NCBI RefSeq assembly: GCF_000832125.1
Contig: NZ_JPRK01000002.1
Coordinates: 372,001 to 436,000, forward strand
Direction of reading: 5' to 3'
Origin: Flavobacterium hibernum
Lineage (GTDB): Bacteria; Bacteroidota; Bacteroidia; Flavobacteriales; Flavobacteriaceae
Length of the DNA stretch: 64,000 nt
The position numbers and the translations under genes were made by a program. The first letter of the stretch is position 1, and each line of letters opens with the position of its first letter. The notes beneath the pieces are model-generated. The model had not been told where the DNA came from, did not search any database, and saw nothing but the letters and a program-made list of their open reading frames with translations. This document shows positions 33,608 through 43,258 of this stretch, in pieces.

Positions 33608-35047
33608 ATGATTTCAAATAAAGTTATAGTATTTAAGTCAGTTTCAATTGTTAGTGTAATAGCTTTAATGTTGCTTTCATGCGCGAAAAAAGTTTCGGTT
33701 GTTTCTGAATCTGATCCATGGAAACAAAAAGAATTGATAGTTAAAGGTATTTCAAAAACAAACTTCTCAAATAAAATTTATAACATTAACGATTTTGGTG
33801 CTGTAGCAGATGGAAAAACGTTAAACACGAACGCATTCGAAAAAGCAATTAAATCCTGTGCTGAAAATGGCGGAGGTCAGGTTTTGGTTCCTAACGGAAA
33901 ATACTTGACAGGAGCTATCCATTTAGAAAGCAATGTTAATCTGCACTTGGCTGATAATGCCGAAGTTCTTTTTAGTATCAATCCTAAAGATTATCCAATA
34001 GTTCATACTTCGTTTGAAGGAACAGAATTGATGAATTATTCTCCTCTTATTTATGCTAAAAACAAAACTAATGTTGCGATAACAGGAAAAGGAATTCTTA
34101 ATGGTCAGGCTGATCGCACGAATTGGTGGATTTGGTCTGGAGGTAAAGATTATGGATGGAAAAAAGGAGTTCCGTCGCAAAATGATCCTAAAAATCGTGA
34201 AGTTTTAGTCGATATGGCCGAAAAAAACATTCCAGTTGCTGAAAGAGTTTTTGGAGATGGACGTTATTTACGACCTAATTTTATTGAATTTTTTGAATGT
34301 AATACGGTTCTAATAAAAGATATCACTGTAATTAATGCGCCATTTTGGATTTTACATCCTTTAAAATCTAACAACATAATTATTGATGGAGTTACAGTAA
34401 ATAGTCATGGCCCGAACAATGACGGTTGTGATCCTGAATATTCTCAAAATATACTCATTAAAAACTGCACTTTTAATACGGGCGACGATTGTATCGCTAT
34501 TAAATCTGGTCGCGATGCCGATGGTAGAAGAGTAGCAATTCCAAGTAAAAATATTATTGTTCAAAATTGTAAAATGATTGACGGACATGGCGGAGTCGTT
34601 ATTGGAAGCGAAATATCAGCCGGTGTAAATAATGTTTTTGTTGAAGATTGTGTAATGGATAGTCCAAACCTGGATCGTGCAATTCGTATTAAAACAAATT
34701 CGAAAAGAGGCGGAATTATCGAGAATGTTTATGTTAGAAACCTCGAAGTTGGAACTGTTAAGGAATGTGTTTTAAAGTTGAACATGTTTTATAATGTTTA
34801 TGGATCACAAACTGGAAACTTTATCCCAACAATTAGAAACGTTAGTCTTGAAAATGTGAAAGTAAAAAATGGAGGAAAATATAGTGTTTGGGCAGAAGGC
34901 TATAAAGAATCTCCGGTTGAAAATATTACACTTAAAAATGTAACCATACAAAAAGTAGATTCGATCTATTTATTAAAGAATGTAAAGAATATAAAATTTA
35001 TTAATACCTATATCAATGAGAAAAAAGTAGAATCAATTAAAAACTAA
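33608..35047 (+). CDS. GH28 polygalacturonase-like glycoside hydrolase, lipoprotein
   Basis: A 479-residue right-handed beta-helix enzyme with a lipoprotein signal (lipobox MLLSC, Cys25). The GH28 signatures are present: NNDGCDPEY, TGDDCIAIKSG with the catalytic Asp pair, GHGGVVIGSE, and IRIKTN (the RIK motif). It should hydrolyse galacturonan or oligogalacturonides at the outer membrane or in the periplasm. First gene of the SusCD operon, directly behind the operator. The paralogue at 49761 lacks the RIK motif, so the two probably differ in substrate. Confidence 0.94.
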   Translation: MISNKVIVFKSVSIVSVIALMLLSCAKKVSVVSESDPWKQKELIVKGISKTNFSNKIYNINDFGAVADGKTLNTNAFEKAIKSCAENGGGQVLVPNGKYLTGAIHLESNVNLHLADNAEVLFSINPKDYPIVHTSFEGTELMNYSPLIYAKNKTNVAITGKGILNGQADRTNWWIWSGGKDYGWKKGVPSQNDPKNREVLVDMAEKNIPVAERVFGDGRYLRPNFIEFFECNTVLIKDITVINAPFWILHPLKSNNIIIDGVTVNSHGPNNDGCDPEYSQNILIKNCTFNTGDDCIAIKSGRDADGRRVAIPSKNIIVQNCKMIDGHGGVVIGSEISAGVNNVFVEDCVMDSPNLDRAIRIKTNSKRGGIIENVYVRNLEVGTVKECVLKLNMFYNVYGSQTGNFIPTIRNVSLENVKVKNGGKYSVWAEGYKESPVENITLKNVTIQKVDSIYLLKNVKNIKFINTYINEKKVESIKN

Positions 35048-35084
35048 AACAACTATCATTTAACCAAACCACTTAAACCAAACT

Positions 35085-38000
35085 ATGAACATCAAACAAC
35101 CATTAAAGAAAAAAATACAATACAACGTTGTGTTTTTATTCTTCCTAAACTTTTTGTTGAGCAATACAATGTTTGCTCAGTCAAATGTTATAGAGGGGAA
35201 GATCACAGATGCCGCTGGATTATCACTACCAGGTGTAAATATTCAGGAAAAAGGAACTAAAAACGGAACCTCGACAGATTTTGAGGGAAGTTTTAAAATT
35301 AATGTATCAAGCAGCAAGGCTGTTTTAGTTATTAGCTATTTAGGTTTTCAAACACAAGAAGTAAGTGTTGCCGGAAAAGCTAAAGTAAATGTTAGTCTTG
35401 TAGAACAATCAAACTCACTTAACGAAGTTGTGGTTGTAGGATATGGATCTGTGAAGAAAACAGATCTTACAGGTTCTGTAAGTACAATTAGTGCTGCAAC
35501 AATTACCGAAAGAAATACAACAAGTGCCTTAGAGGCAATTCAGGGAAGCACACCGGGAGTTCAGATCTCTTCTAGTTCTGGACGTGTTGGTGACGGATTT
35601 AAAGTAGTAATTAGAGGTAATAACTCATTATTGGCCGATTCTAGTAATCCAAATGTTTTAGGATCAACTCCATTGTACGTTGTTGATGGTGTACCAATGG
35701 ATGGAATCGACTTTTTGAACCCGCAGGATATCGCAAGAATGGATGTTCTTAAGGATGCTTCTTCGGCTGCAATTTATGGTTCAAGAGGATCTAATGGGGT
35801 TATCATTGTTACGACTAAAAGCGGAATAAATGCAAAATCTGGTATCAATGTATCTTTTGACACTTCTTATGGTACAAAAACAGCTGCAAGATTACCAGAA
35901 ATGATGTCGGGTGCAGAATGGTGGAAATTTCACCAAGTAGCATATATGAGCGCTACGCCTGCTACACAAACACCGGCGCAATTAGCTGCTTTAGCTGGAA
36001 ATCAAAGCCCTCTTTTGGTATCAAGAGCAAATGCAGGATATAGTTTTGATTGGTATGATGCGGTATTAAAACCGGGTATGACTCAAAATAACTATTTAAA
36101 TATTTCTGGACGTGGAGATTCTGGTTTAAGTTATAACTTAGGATTTGGTATACAAAGCGATGAAGGTTTGATTGACAATGACGGAACAGATAAATACTCA
36201 TTCAAATTAGGTTTAAATCACAAGATAAACGACAAATTTTCTACAGGAGCAAATATTACTATTGCACATGTTGATACTCAATTAGGAAGTGACTTAGCAA
36301 TGCAAGACGCTTTTAGATTAAGCCCATTAATGTCACCTTATGCAGTTGATGCTGCAGGAAACGAAAAAATTGGAACCTTATTCTTTTTACCTGGAAAATT
36401 AACGTATCCTGATGGATCATGGGCAATTAATAAAACCAGTGCTGTAAATCCTTTAATGGAGATTGCTAATTCATCTCAGACCGAAAAAACATGGCAAACA
36501 GTTGGTAACGTTTATATGCAATACCAGCCTTTAAAATGGTTAACATTCAAAACAACATTTTCTGCAGGAGTTCAAGATACAAGTACGAACAGTGCTTATA
36601 CTGCTCAAACAAATAATGGTGTAACATTAAACGGTAAAAACTCAGCATCAATTAAAACGTATAACAATTTTAATTATACATGGGATAACCAAGTTGATTT
36701 AAAACATACTTTTAACGAAGTACACGACTTTAGTTTATTATTATTGCAGAGTTCATACTCTAATACAGATGAAAATTCATATATGTATTCTAACAATCAA
36801 CCTTTTGATGTTGGAACAAATAATATGGGTTCGGGAGTTCAAACAAGTTATAATGTAACATCTGGATATGCAAAAAACACATTAAGTTCTTACGCTGTTC
36901 GTTTGAACTATACTTATAAAGACAAATATTTATTGACTGCATCTAATAGATGGGATGGTTCATCTGTATTATCAGCAGATAATAAATGGCAAAATTTTCC
37001 ATCTGTAGCATTAGGTTGGAAAATTAGCAAAGAATCATTTTTAGCAAACAGTTCTGTCGTTTCAGATTTAAAACTTAGAGCGAGTTTAGGATATACAGGA
37101 AATGATAATGTGGCGCCATATACTTCGCAAGCATTATTAAACCAACAAACTTTTTATGCAAACGGAGCAAATGTAGTATCTGGATGGCAGTCTGAAAATT
37201 TAGCCAATCAAAACCTGACTTGGGAAAAAACAAGAGAGGTAAATCTAGGTGTTGACTTTGGATTCTTGAGAAATAGAATTACAGGTAGCGTGGATGTTTA
37301 TGACAGATTATCAGACGATTTGATTTACAAACAACAATTACCATTAGAAACAGGTTGGAAAAATACCTTTGCTAATGTTGGTTCTGTAAGTAATAAAGGA
37401 ATCGAGGTTTTATTGACGACTAAAAATATAAAATCTAAAAATGTAAATTGGGAAACTACTTTCACTTTTACTAAAAACGTAAACAAGTTAGAGTCTATCT
37501 ACAATCAGGATAAAGTAAGTGATATTGGAAACAAACTAATTTTAGGTTCAGAAATAAATCCAAACTACAATTATGTTTACGATGGTGTTTGGCAAGAAAG
37601 TGAAGCGGCTAAGGCAGCAACTTTTGGTATGGCTCCTGGTCAGGCAAGACCAAAAGATTTAAACGGTGATGGTAAATTTAATGCCGATGACAGACAAGTA
37701 ATTGGTAATGCAAATCCAGAGTGGCAAGGAAGTTTTTATTCTAAATTAACAGTAGGTCAGTTTGATTTTAATTTCTCAGTAATTACAAGTCAAGGGCAAA
37801 CCGTTTTAAGTACTTTCCACCAAAATTTCGCTGACGTAAGTGATAGAGGTCGTCAAAAAATTAAAATGGATTATTTTATTCCAACAAACGGAACAGGGAT
37901 TGCTGCAAACGCAGACAATACTAACCCAAGACCTGGACCTATTGCAACAGGAGCTGGTGCTTATTGGACTTCTTTGTTTGGTTATTATAGAGATGCATCT

Positions 38001-38216
38001 TATGTTAAAATTAAAAATATCTCTTTAGGATACACTTTCAATTCAGAATTGCTTAAGAAAATTAAAATGAGCAATTTAAGAATTTATGTAAATGTTTTAG
38101 ACCCATTTGTATTTACAAATTTTGACGGATATGATCCGGAATGGGCAGGTTCAAACTTTGGTTTAAACCGTCCAGCATCTGTAACAACTCAATTGGGACT
38201 AAGTGTTAAATTTTAA
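35085..38216 (+). CDS. SusC/RagA-family TonB-dependent oligosaccharide transporter
   Basis: A 1043-residue outer-membrane transporter. Signal segment to residue ~33 (SNTMFAQ), a carboxypeptidase-D regulatory-like domain (~37-112, GKITDAAGLSLPGVNIQEKGT), the TonB-box region NEVVVVGYGSVKK (~115-127), plug (~128-250, PLYVVDGVPM and SSAAIYGSRGSNGVIIVTTK) and a ~22-strand barrel to the terminal VKF. It imports pectic oligosaccharides with the SusD partner encoded 12 bases downstream. Both are co-transcribed with the GH28 gene. Confidence 0.97.
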   Translation: MNIKQPLKKKIQYNVVFLFFLNFLLSNTMFAQSNVIEGKITDAAGLSLPGVNIQEKGTKNGTSTDFEGSFKINVSSSKAVLVISYLGFQTQEVSVAGKAKVNVSLVEQSNSLNEVVVVGYGSVKKTDLTGSVSTISAATITERNTTSALEAIQGSTPGVQISSSSGRVGDGFKVVIRGNNSLLADSSNPNVLGSTPLYVVDGVPMDGIDFLNPQDIARMDVLKDASSAAIYGSRGSNGVIIVTTKSGINAKSGINVSFDTSYGTKTAARLPEMMSGAEWWKFHQVAYMSATPATQTPAQLAALAGNQSPLLVSRANAGYSFDWYDAVLKPGMTQNNYLNISGRGDSGLSYNLGFGIQSDEGLIDNDGTDKYSFKLGLNHKINDKFSTGANITIAHVDTQLGSDLAMQDAFRLSPLMSPYAVDAAGNEKIGTLFFLPGKLTYPDGSWAINKTSAVNPLMEIANSSQTEKTWQTVGNVYMQYQPLKWLTFKTTFSAGVQDTSTNSAYTAQTNNGVTLNGKNSASIKTYNNFNYTWDNQVDLKHTFNEVHDFSLLLLQSSYSNTDENSYMYSNNQPFDVGTNNMGSGVQTSYNVTSGYAKNTLSSYAVRLNYTYKDKYLLTASNRWDGSSVLSADNKWQNFPSVALGWKISKESFLANSSVVSDLKLRASLGYTGNDNVAPYTSQALLNQQTFYANGANVVSGWQSENLANQNLTWEKTREVNLGVDFGFLRNRITGSVDVYDRLSDDLIYKQQLPLETGWKNTFANVGSVSNKGIEVLLTTKNIKSKNVNWETTFTFTKNVNKLESIYNQDKVSDIGNKLILGSEINPNYNYVYDGVWQESEAAKAATFGMAPGQARPKDLNGDGKFNADDRQVIGNANPEWQGSFYSKLTVGQFDFNFSVITSQGQTVLSTFHQNFADVSDRGRQKIKMDYFIPTNGTGIAANADNTNPRPGPIATGAGAYWTSLFGYYRDASYVKIKNISLGYTFNSELLKKIKMSNLRIYVNVLDPFVFTNFDGYDPEWAGSNFGLNRPASVTTQLGLSVKF

Positions 38217-38227
38217 TAAGATATAAA

Positions 38228-39901
38228 ATGAAAAAAATAATATTAATATTAGGAATTATCGCTACTGCTTTTAGTTCATGTAGTGACTATATTGAAGAAG
38301 AAAGTCTTTCTAACGTTCCAGCAGATGCAACTTACAAAACAGCATCAGGATTTCAGTTATTAGTAAATTCCAACTATGCAAGATTAAAAGGAATTTATGG
38401 CGGTAACCCGTGGTTGTTTGAATCTGGTACAGATATGTATGCCGAAGGAAGAACTCCAGAACCAGCCGGTATAAGTCAGTATACATTGTTAATTCCATCT
38501 GCTGCAAATGTTGATGATTTGTATACGTCTTGTTATCAGCAAATACAGTCAGTAAATAATACAGTGTATTATTCGACTGTAACAGAGCAAACTCCAAATT
38601 TAAATACACTTGTAGGTGAAGCAAAATATTTAAGAGCCAATGCTTATTTTTTATTAGTTCAGACCTATGGAGGAGTGCCAATTGTTTTAAATAATATTAC
38701 AGAACCAGTTTTATCATTTAAAAGAAATACTGCCGAAGAAGTATATACACAAATTATTGCAGATCTTGATGCAGCATTAGCGAGCGTTGGTACAACGGCG
38801 TATGCAACAGGAGGAAAAGTAAATAAAAGAGCGGTGAACGATTTATTGGCAAAAGTATATTTAACAAGAGGATATGAAACTTTTGGAACTCCATCAGATT
38901 TTACAAAAGCAGCTGCTTATGCTGATGCTGCAATCGCTGGACAAGCCTTAAATTTAGCTTTTGACCAATTGTTTAAACCAGGAAATGATCTAAATGCAGA
39001 AACTATTTTCTCCGTTCAATACGATAAAGCATCAACAAGTACAGACCCAACTAAATTAGGAAATAACCAGTTTTATTATTTCAGTTCCTATTTAGGAGGA
39101 GCAGAAACTGGAGCACCATTAAGAAGCTACAATTTATGTCCAACAGATTATGCCTTAGGTTTATATGAAAAAGGAGATAAAAGATGGGATGCAACTTTTA
39201 TGACAGAAATTCTTGAAGGTCCTGAAACAACAAATGGAGTAACAAAAACAATCTTGTACTATCCATATTACAGAAGCACAACTCCGGCAACATTAAAAGT
39301 AAGACACTTTTATGAGCCAAAATGGTTTACACCAGCAGATAGATTGGCTTGGAACACAGCAAACGCGTCAAGAAAATCTGCAACATTTGTATACCATCCT
39401 TGGGGAGAATATTCGGCAGCACACACTTTAATTCAAAACTTGGATTGTTACACAATTCCAGTTAAGAAATTTGATGACCCGGATCCTACAACGCCATCAA
39501 GTACAGGGCCTGTAAGTACAAGAGATATCATTGTATCAAGACTTGGAGAAACGTACTTAATAGCAGCAGAAGCTTATTTAAAAGCAGGAAACGCTTCAAC
39601 TGGTCTAGATCGTTTAAACGAAGTTAGAAGAAGAGCAGGTGTAGCAAATGCAACTGCGGCACAATTTAACATCGATTATATCCTTGACGAAAGAGGAAGA
39701 GAACTAGTAGGAGAGTACAAACGTTGGTTCGATTTAAAACGTACAGGAACATTAGTTGCAAGAGCTTCGGCATATAATTACAAAATTAAAGCAGCAAATT
39801 TTGTTGGAGTAGATGGAAAACTTAAAATCTTAAGACCAATACCACAATCGGCGCTAGACTTAAATCAAAATAAGGATTTTCCTCAGAATCCTGGTTATTA
39901 G
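38228..39901 (+). CDS. SusD/RagB-family glycan-binding lipoprotein
   Basis: A 557-residue lipoprotein, lipobox AFSSC with Cys18. It has the N-terminal SusD-like helices (~30-200; SVNNTVYYSTVTEQ, LVGEAKYLRANAYFLLVQTYGGVPIV) and the RagB/SusD C-terminal domain with RLGETYLIAAEAYLKAG and LDERGRELVGEYKRWFDLKRTG. It captures oligosaccharide for the SusC pore. Twelve bases follow susC; a hairpin follows the stop. Confidence 0.97.
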   Translation: MKKIILILGIIATAFSSCSDYIEEESLSNVPADATYKTASGFQLLVNSNYARLKGIYGGNPWLFESGTDMYAEGRTPEPAGISQYTLLIPSAANVDDLYTSCYQQIQSVNNTVYYSTVTEQTPNLNTLVGEAKYLRANAYFLLVQTYGGVPIVLNNITEPVLSFKRNTAEEVYTQIIADLDAALASVGTTAYATGGKVNKRAVNDLLAKVYLTRGYETFGTPSDFTKAAAYADAAIAGQALNLAFDQLFKPGNDLNAETIFSVQYDKASTSTDPTKLGNNQFYYFSSYLGGAETGAPLRSYNLCPTDYALGLYEKGDKRWDATFMTEILEGPETTNGVTKTILYYPYYRSTTPATLKVRHFYEPKWFTPADRLAWNTANASRKSATFVYHPWGEYSAAHTLIQNLDCYTIPVKKFDDPDPTTPSSTGPVSTRDIIVSRLGETYLIAAEAYLKAGNASTGLDRLNEVRRRAGVANATAAQFNIDYILDERGRELVGEYKRWFDLKRTGTLVARASAYNYKIKAANFVGVDGKLKILRPIPQSALDLNQNKDFPQNPGY

Positions 39902-39940
39902 TAATTTATTATTTTATTGAGGGTAAGTTTTTTTGAAGAA

Positions 39941-39983
39941 GTTAAAAAGGAGTTCGATCCCTGAATCGGGCTCCTTTCTTAAC
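39941..39983 (+). terminator. Hairpin after susD (attenuator or RNA processing site)
   Basis: Arms GTTAAAAAGGAG (39941-39952) and CTCCTTTCTTAAC (39971-39983) pair with one bulge, with an inner CGAT/ATCG pair. No T-run follows, so it may reduce read-through and stabilise the susCD message rather than stop transcription fully. Confidence 0.6.
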
Positions 39984-40004
39984 TAAAAAAAGAAAGTAAT
40001 TTTA

Positions 40005-40940
40005 ATGCGAAAAGTAGTATTCATTTTAGTATTTATTACCTGTACCGTTTCGGCGCAGCAAACTTATAGTGTAGATACATCTTACACCGTAAAAAGTACT
40101 TACAATAAACTGATTAAAAAATATCCGTTTATAAAAATTGCGAAAGCAAACAAAAGAGAAACAGATACTCAGATTGAGAATATAATCTATTATAAAAATA
40201 AAGACAGAGCATTACATTTAGATGCTTATTTTAATAAAAACGAAAAAAGAAATCCAGGAGTTATTATGATTCATGGAGGAGGATGGAGATCAGGAAATAA
40301 AAATCAAATGCAGGTTTTGGCACAAGAAGTAACCTCAAAAGGATATTCCTGTTTTGCAATAGAATACAGATTATCTCTTGAAGCAAAATATCCGCAGGGG
40401 ATTTATGATGTAAAAAATGCGATTAAATTTATAAAAGATAATGCAAAAAGATTCCATGTAGATCCAAACAAAATTGCCGTTTTAGGATGCTCTTCAGGAG
40501 GTCAAATGGCAGCTTTGATTGGTACAACAAATGAGGATTTTGGTTTTGAAGATGTAAATTACAAAAGTAAATCTACTTCAAAAGTTCAGGCAATTATCGA
40601 TGTAGATGGAATTTTGGCATTTAAACATCCGGAATCTGAAGAAGGAGAAATGGCAGCATTTTGGTTAAACGGAACTTATGAACAGAATCCTGAAATTTGG
40701 AAAAAGGCATCGGCTCTAAATCACACTGATAAAAATACGCCGCCAACATTGTTTATAAACAGCAGTTTTGATCGGTTTCATGCAGGAAGAGATGATATGA
40801 TCGCAATTTTAAATCAAAATAAGATTTATAGCGAAGTAAAAACAATTCAGAATTCACCTCATTCTTTTTGGTTTTTTCAGCCTTGGTTTGATGAAACAGT
40901 GGTGTACACCACAAAATTTTTAGACAGAATATTTAAATAA
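40005..40940 (+). CDS. Exported alpha/beta hydrolase, probable pectin-side acetylesterase
   Basis: A 311-residue protein with signal peptide (ending TVSAQ). Oxyanion loop MIHGGGWRSG, nucleophile elbow GCSSGGQ with Ser, acid in SSFDRFHAGRDD and His in NSPHSFWFFQPW place it in the BD-FAE-like esterase group. In a pectin locus it most likely removes acetyl (or similar) groups from galacturonan or rhamnogalacturonan oligosaccharides in the periplasm. It is distant from the esterase at 19387, sharing only fold motifs. Substrate is inferred from context. Confidence 0.85.
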   Translation: MRKVVFILVFITCTVSAQQTYSVDTSYTVKSTYNKLIKKYPFIKIAKANKRETDTQIENIIYYKNKDRALHLDAYFNKNEKRNPGVIMIHGGGWRSGNKNQMQVLAQEVTSKGYSCFAIEYRLSLEAKYPQGIYDVKNAIKFIKDNAKRFHVDPNKIAVLGCSSGGQMAALIGTTNEDFGFEDVNYKSKSTSKVQAIIDVDGILAFKHPESEEGEMAAFWLNGTYEQNPEIWKKASALNHTDKNTPPTLFINSSFDRFHAGRDDMIAILNQNKIYSEVKTIQNSPHSFWFFQPWFDETVVYTTKFLDRIFK

Positions 40941-40951
40941 TTATAGTAAAA

Positions 40952-41920
40952 ATGAAAACAAAAATCACATTAGCGACCTTACTTTTAGTTGGTATTACTG
41001 CAGTTAATGCTCAAAAGAAATACGATATAAAAACGGCTAAAACCTATGCCGAAATATCTGCAAAAACAGATGGAAAATGGCAAGGACGTAAATACATTGG
41101 CGGTACTGTTTTTAAAAATGTTGACAGATTAAAATTGGCTCCCGAGCATACAGATCATTCATTTGATATACGTTACGAAGGTCCGGGATGGGAAAGCAAT
41201 AGAATAGGATATCGTTTGTACTTAGATTGGAGAAATGCAATTGATATTTTTGGAAAGAAAACTCCAGAGATGATTTTGCCAAGAGTAGGACAGGATAATT
41301 TTGATTCTTATCACGAAATGAGCGATTGGGGAGCTGATATTTTGAAAGCAGGAAAAGCGATTGGAATTGGGTCTATCGATCGTTATTTAAACAATGAAAA
41401 ATTACACTTTCGTGAAGTTGATTCGACTATTGCAACCGTTGCAAATAAAACTACAGAATCAGTTGTAAAAGTGCAGTATTACGGATGGAAAACAGCATCT
41501 GATAAAATTGATTTTACATCAGAGTTAACGATTAAACCAGACGAACTTTATACACAACATAAAATTCAGGCTTCAAAAGAAATTAAAGGAATTTGTACCG
41601 GAATTGCAAAACAAAAAAACACTGAGTTTTTAAAGAAAGACAGTAAAAATAAAAAGTGGGCATATATCGCAACTTATGGCGTACAATCGCTAGTTCCGGA
41701 CAAATTAGGAATGGCAATTTTTTACGAAGTTAAAACTATTGAAAATGCTCCAGAAACTGATTTAGATTATCTTTTAGTATTTAAACCAACTACAAAAGCG
41801 ACTTCTTTTTACCTTTTAGGCGCTTGGGAACAGGAACCAAATGGAATAAAATCGAAAGAAGAATTTGTGAAGTATTTAGACCAAAAATTAGAAATTTTGA
41901 ATAAAAAAGGTAAAATGTAA
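40952..41920 (+). CDS. DUF4861-type exported protein
   Basis: A 322-residue protein with signal peptide (ending AVNAQ). The core reads YEGPGWESNRIGYRLYLDWRNAIDIFGK, then SYHEMSDWGADILKAGKAIGIGS and a C-terminal beta-rich half. The same order of motifs (RHYLDGRNSKDVFGK, YHVMYDWGRDIFPVGNSVGLGG) occurs in the protein at 59580, so both belong to the DUF4861 family, which recurs in pectin loci. Conserved Trp, Asp, His and Arg residues suggest a carbohydrate-active enzyme or binding protein. Function is unproven. It starts 11 bases after the esterase gene. Confidence 0.8.
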   Translation: MKTKITLATLLLVGITAVNAQKKYDIKTAKTYAEISAKTDGKWQGRKYIGGTVFKNVDRLKLAPEHTDHSFDIRYEGPGWESNRIGYRLYLDWRNAIDIFGKKTPEMILPRVGQDNFDSYHEMSDWGADILKAGKAIGIGSIDRYLNNEKLHFREVDSTIATVANKTTESVVKVQYYGWKTASDKIDFTSELTIKPDELYTQHKIQASKEIKGICTGIAKQKNTEFLKKDSKNKKWAYIATYGVQSLVPDKLGMAIFYEVKTIENAPETDLDYLLVFKPTTKATSFYLLGAWEQEPNGIKSKEEFVKYLDQKLEILNKKGKM

Positions 41921-42025
41921 TTTTTGTTTAAAAGTATTACCACAGATTTAATGATTTAAAAGATTGGGAGTGAAAATCTGCCAAATCTGCTGGAAAAAAC
42001 AAGCTAAAAAGATTAAATGTAATAT

Positions 42026-43240
42026 ATGTTTAAATCGAATATTATAATGACAAATTTCACCAAACATGCAATCGTTTTGCTATTGATTTTCAGTAGTAAA
42101 ACAATTGCGCAAACTAGTGAAAATGCTGTTCTTCCTGACAATTTAAAATGGTCAGAAAGAACAGCACTTACTATTTTAAATAAATATCCTAATGCTTGGC
42201 AGATCGACGGAACTGAGAAACCAAAATGGGATTATAAAATGGGTTTAGTTTTATCTGCTTTTGAAAAATTGTATCAAAAAACAAATGAAAAAGTATATCT
42301 CAATTACATAAAAGGATATGCTGATGAAATGATTGATGCAGATGGTAATATCAAAAAATATGATATAAAAGAATACAATATTGATTGTGCAAATCCTGCG
42401 AAACTGTTGTTTAATTTATATGATGTAACAAAAGATAAACGTTATTTAAAAGTATTACAGCAAATAAGAACTCAGTTGGAAAGTCAGCCAAGAACTGCAA
42501 GCGGAGGATTTTGGCACAAACAAATTTATCCAAATCAAATGTGGGTTGATGGTTTGTACATGGCTGAACCTTTTTATACAGAATACACCGTTAAATATGA
42601 AAACGGAAAAGCTTTAGACGATGTTGCAAAACAATTTGAATTGGTACAAAATCATCATGTAGACAAAAAAACAGGATTAGTTTATCATGCGTGGGATGAA
42701 AGCAAAGAAATTGGCTGGGCAAATACTGAAATAGGAACATCGCCAACCATTTGGGGACGTGGAATTGGTTGGTACATGATGGCTTTGGTAGAAACACTAG
42801 ATTATTATCCTAAAACAAATAAAAATTATAAAACACTGGTAGGATATTTGAATCAAATTGCAAAAAGTGTTGATAAAAATAAAAGTGCTTCAGGATTATG
42901 GTATCAAGTTGCTGATAAACCTGAAATGACAGGAAATTATTTAGAGTCTTCATCATCAGGAATGATTATTTATGCTTTGGCAAAAGGGGCAGACAAAGGA
43001 TATTTAGCTTCAGGTTATAAAAAGATGGCACTAAAATCGTTCGATGCTTATGTAAAAGAGTTTGTAAAGAAAGACGACAAAGGACAAGTGATTATTTCGA
43101 ATGTTTCATCGAATGTAGGTTTAGGAGGAAAGCCTTTTCGCGATGGTACAAATCAGTATTATATCAACAGTAAAACAAAAGACAATAGTTCGCCAGCTTT
43201 AGCTGCATTTTTGTTAAGCGCAATCGAATTGAATAAATAA
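42026..43240 (+). CDS. GH105 unsaturated glucuronyl/galacturonyl hydrolase, copy 1
   Basis: A 404-residue (alpha/alpha)6-barrel enzyme. Signal peptide runs to KTIAQ; a second ATG at 42047 (MTNFTKHAIVLLLIF) gives an equally good signal and may be the true start. Conserved motifs are KWDYKMGLVL, GGFWHKQIYPNQMWVDGLYMAEPFY (with the likely catalytic Asp) and HAWDESKEIGWANTEIGTSPTIWGRGIGWYMMAL. It removes the 4,5-unsaturated uronate from oligosaccharides made by pectate or rhamnogalacturonan lyases. Unlike copies 2 and 3 it has no lipobox Cys. Three paralogues lie in tandem with 18- and 22-base gaps. Confidence 0.93.
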   Translation: MFKSNIIMTNFTKHAIVLLLIFSSKTIAQTSENAVLPDNLKWSERTALTILNKYPNAWQIDGTEKPKWDYKMGLVLSAFEKLYQKTNEKVYLNYIKGYADEMIDADGNIKKYDIKEYNIDCANPAKLLFNLYDVTKDKRYLKVLQQIRTQLESQPRTASGGFWHKQIYPNQMWVDGLYMAEPFYTEYTVKYENGKALDDVAKQFELVQNHHVDKKTGLVYHAWDESKEIGWANTEIGTSPTIWGRGIGWYMMALVETLDYYPKTNKNYKTLVGYLNQIAKSVDKNKSASGLWYQVADKPEMTGNYLESSSSGMIIYALAKGADKGYLASGYKKMALKSFDAYVKEFVKKDDKGQVIISNVSSNVGLGGKPFRDGTNQYYINSKTKDNSSPALAAFLLSAIELNK

Positions 43241-43258
43241 CCGTAAAGCATTTTAAAG

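Noticed and set aside
38310..38681. 123-residue minus-strand ORF
   Set aside because: Antisense to the SusD gene; no promoter, no recognisable domain.
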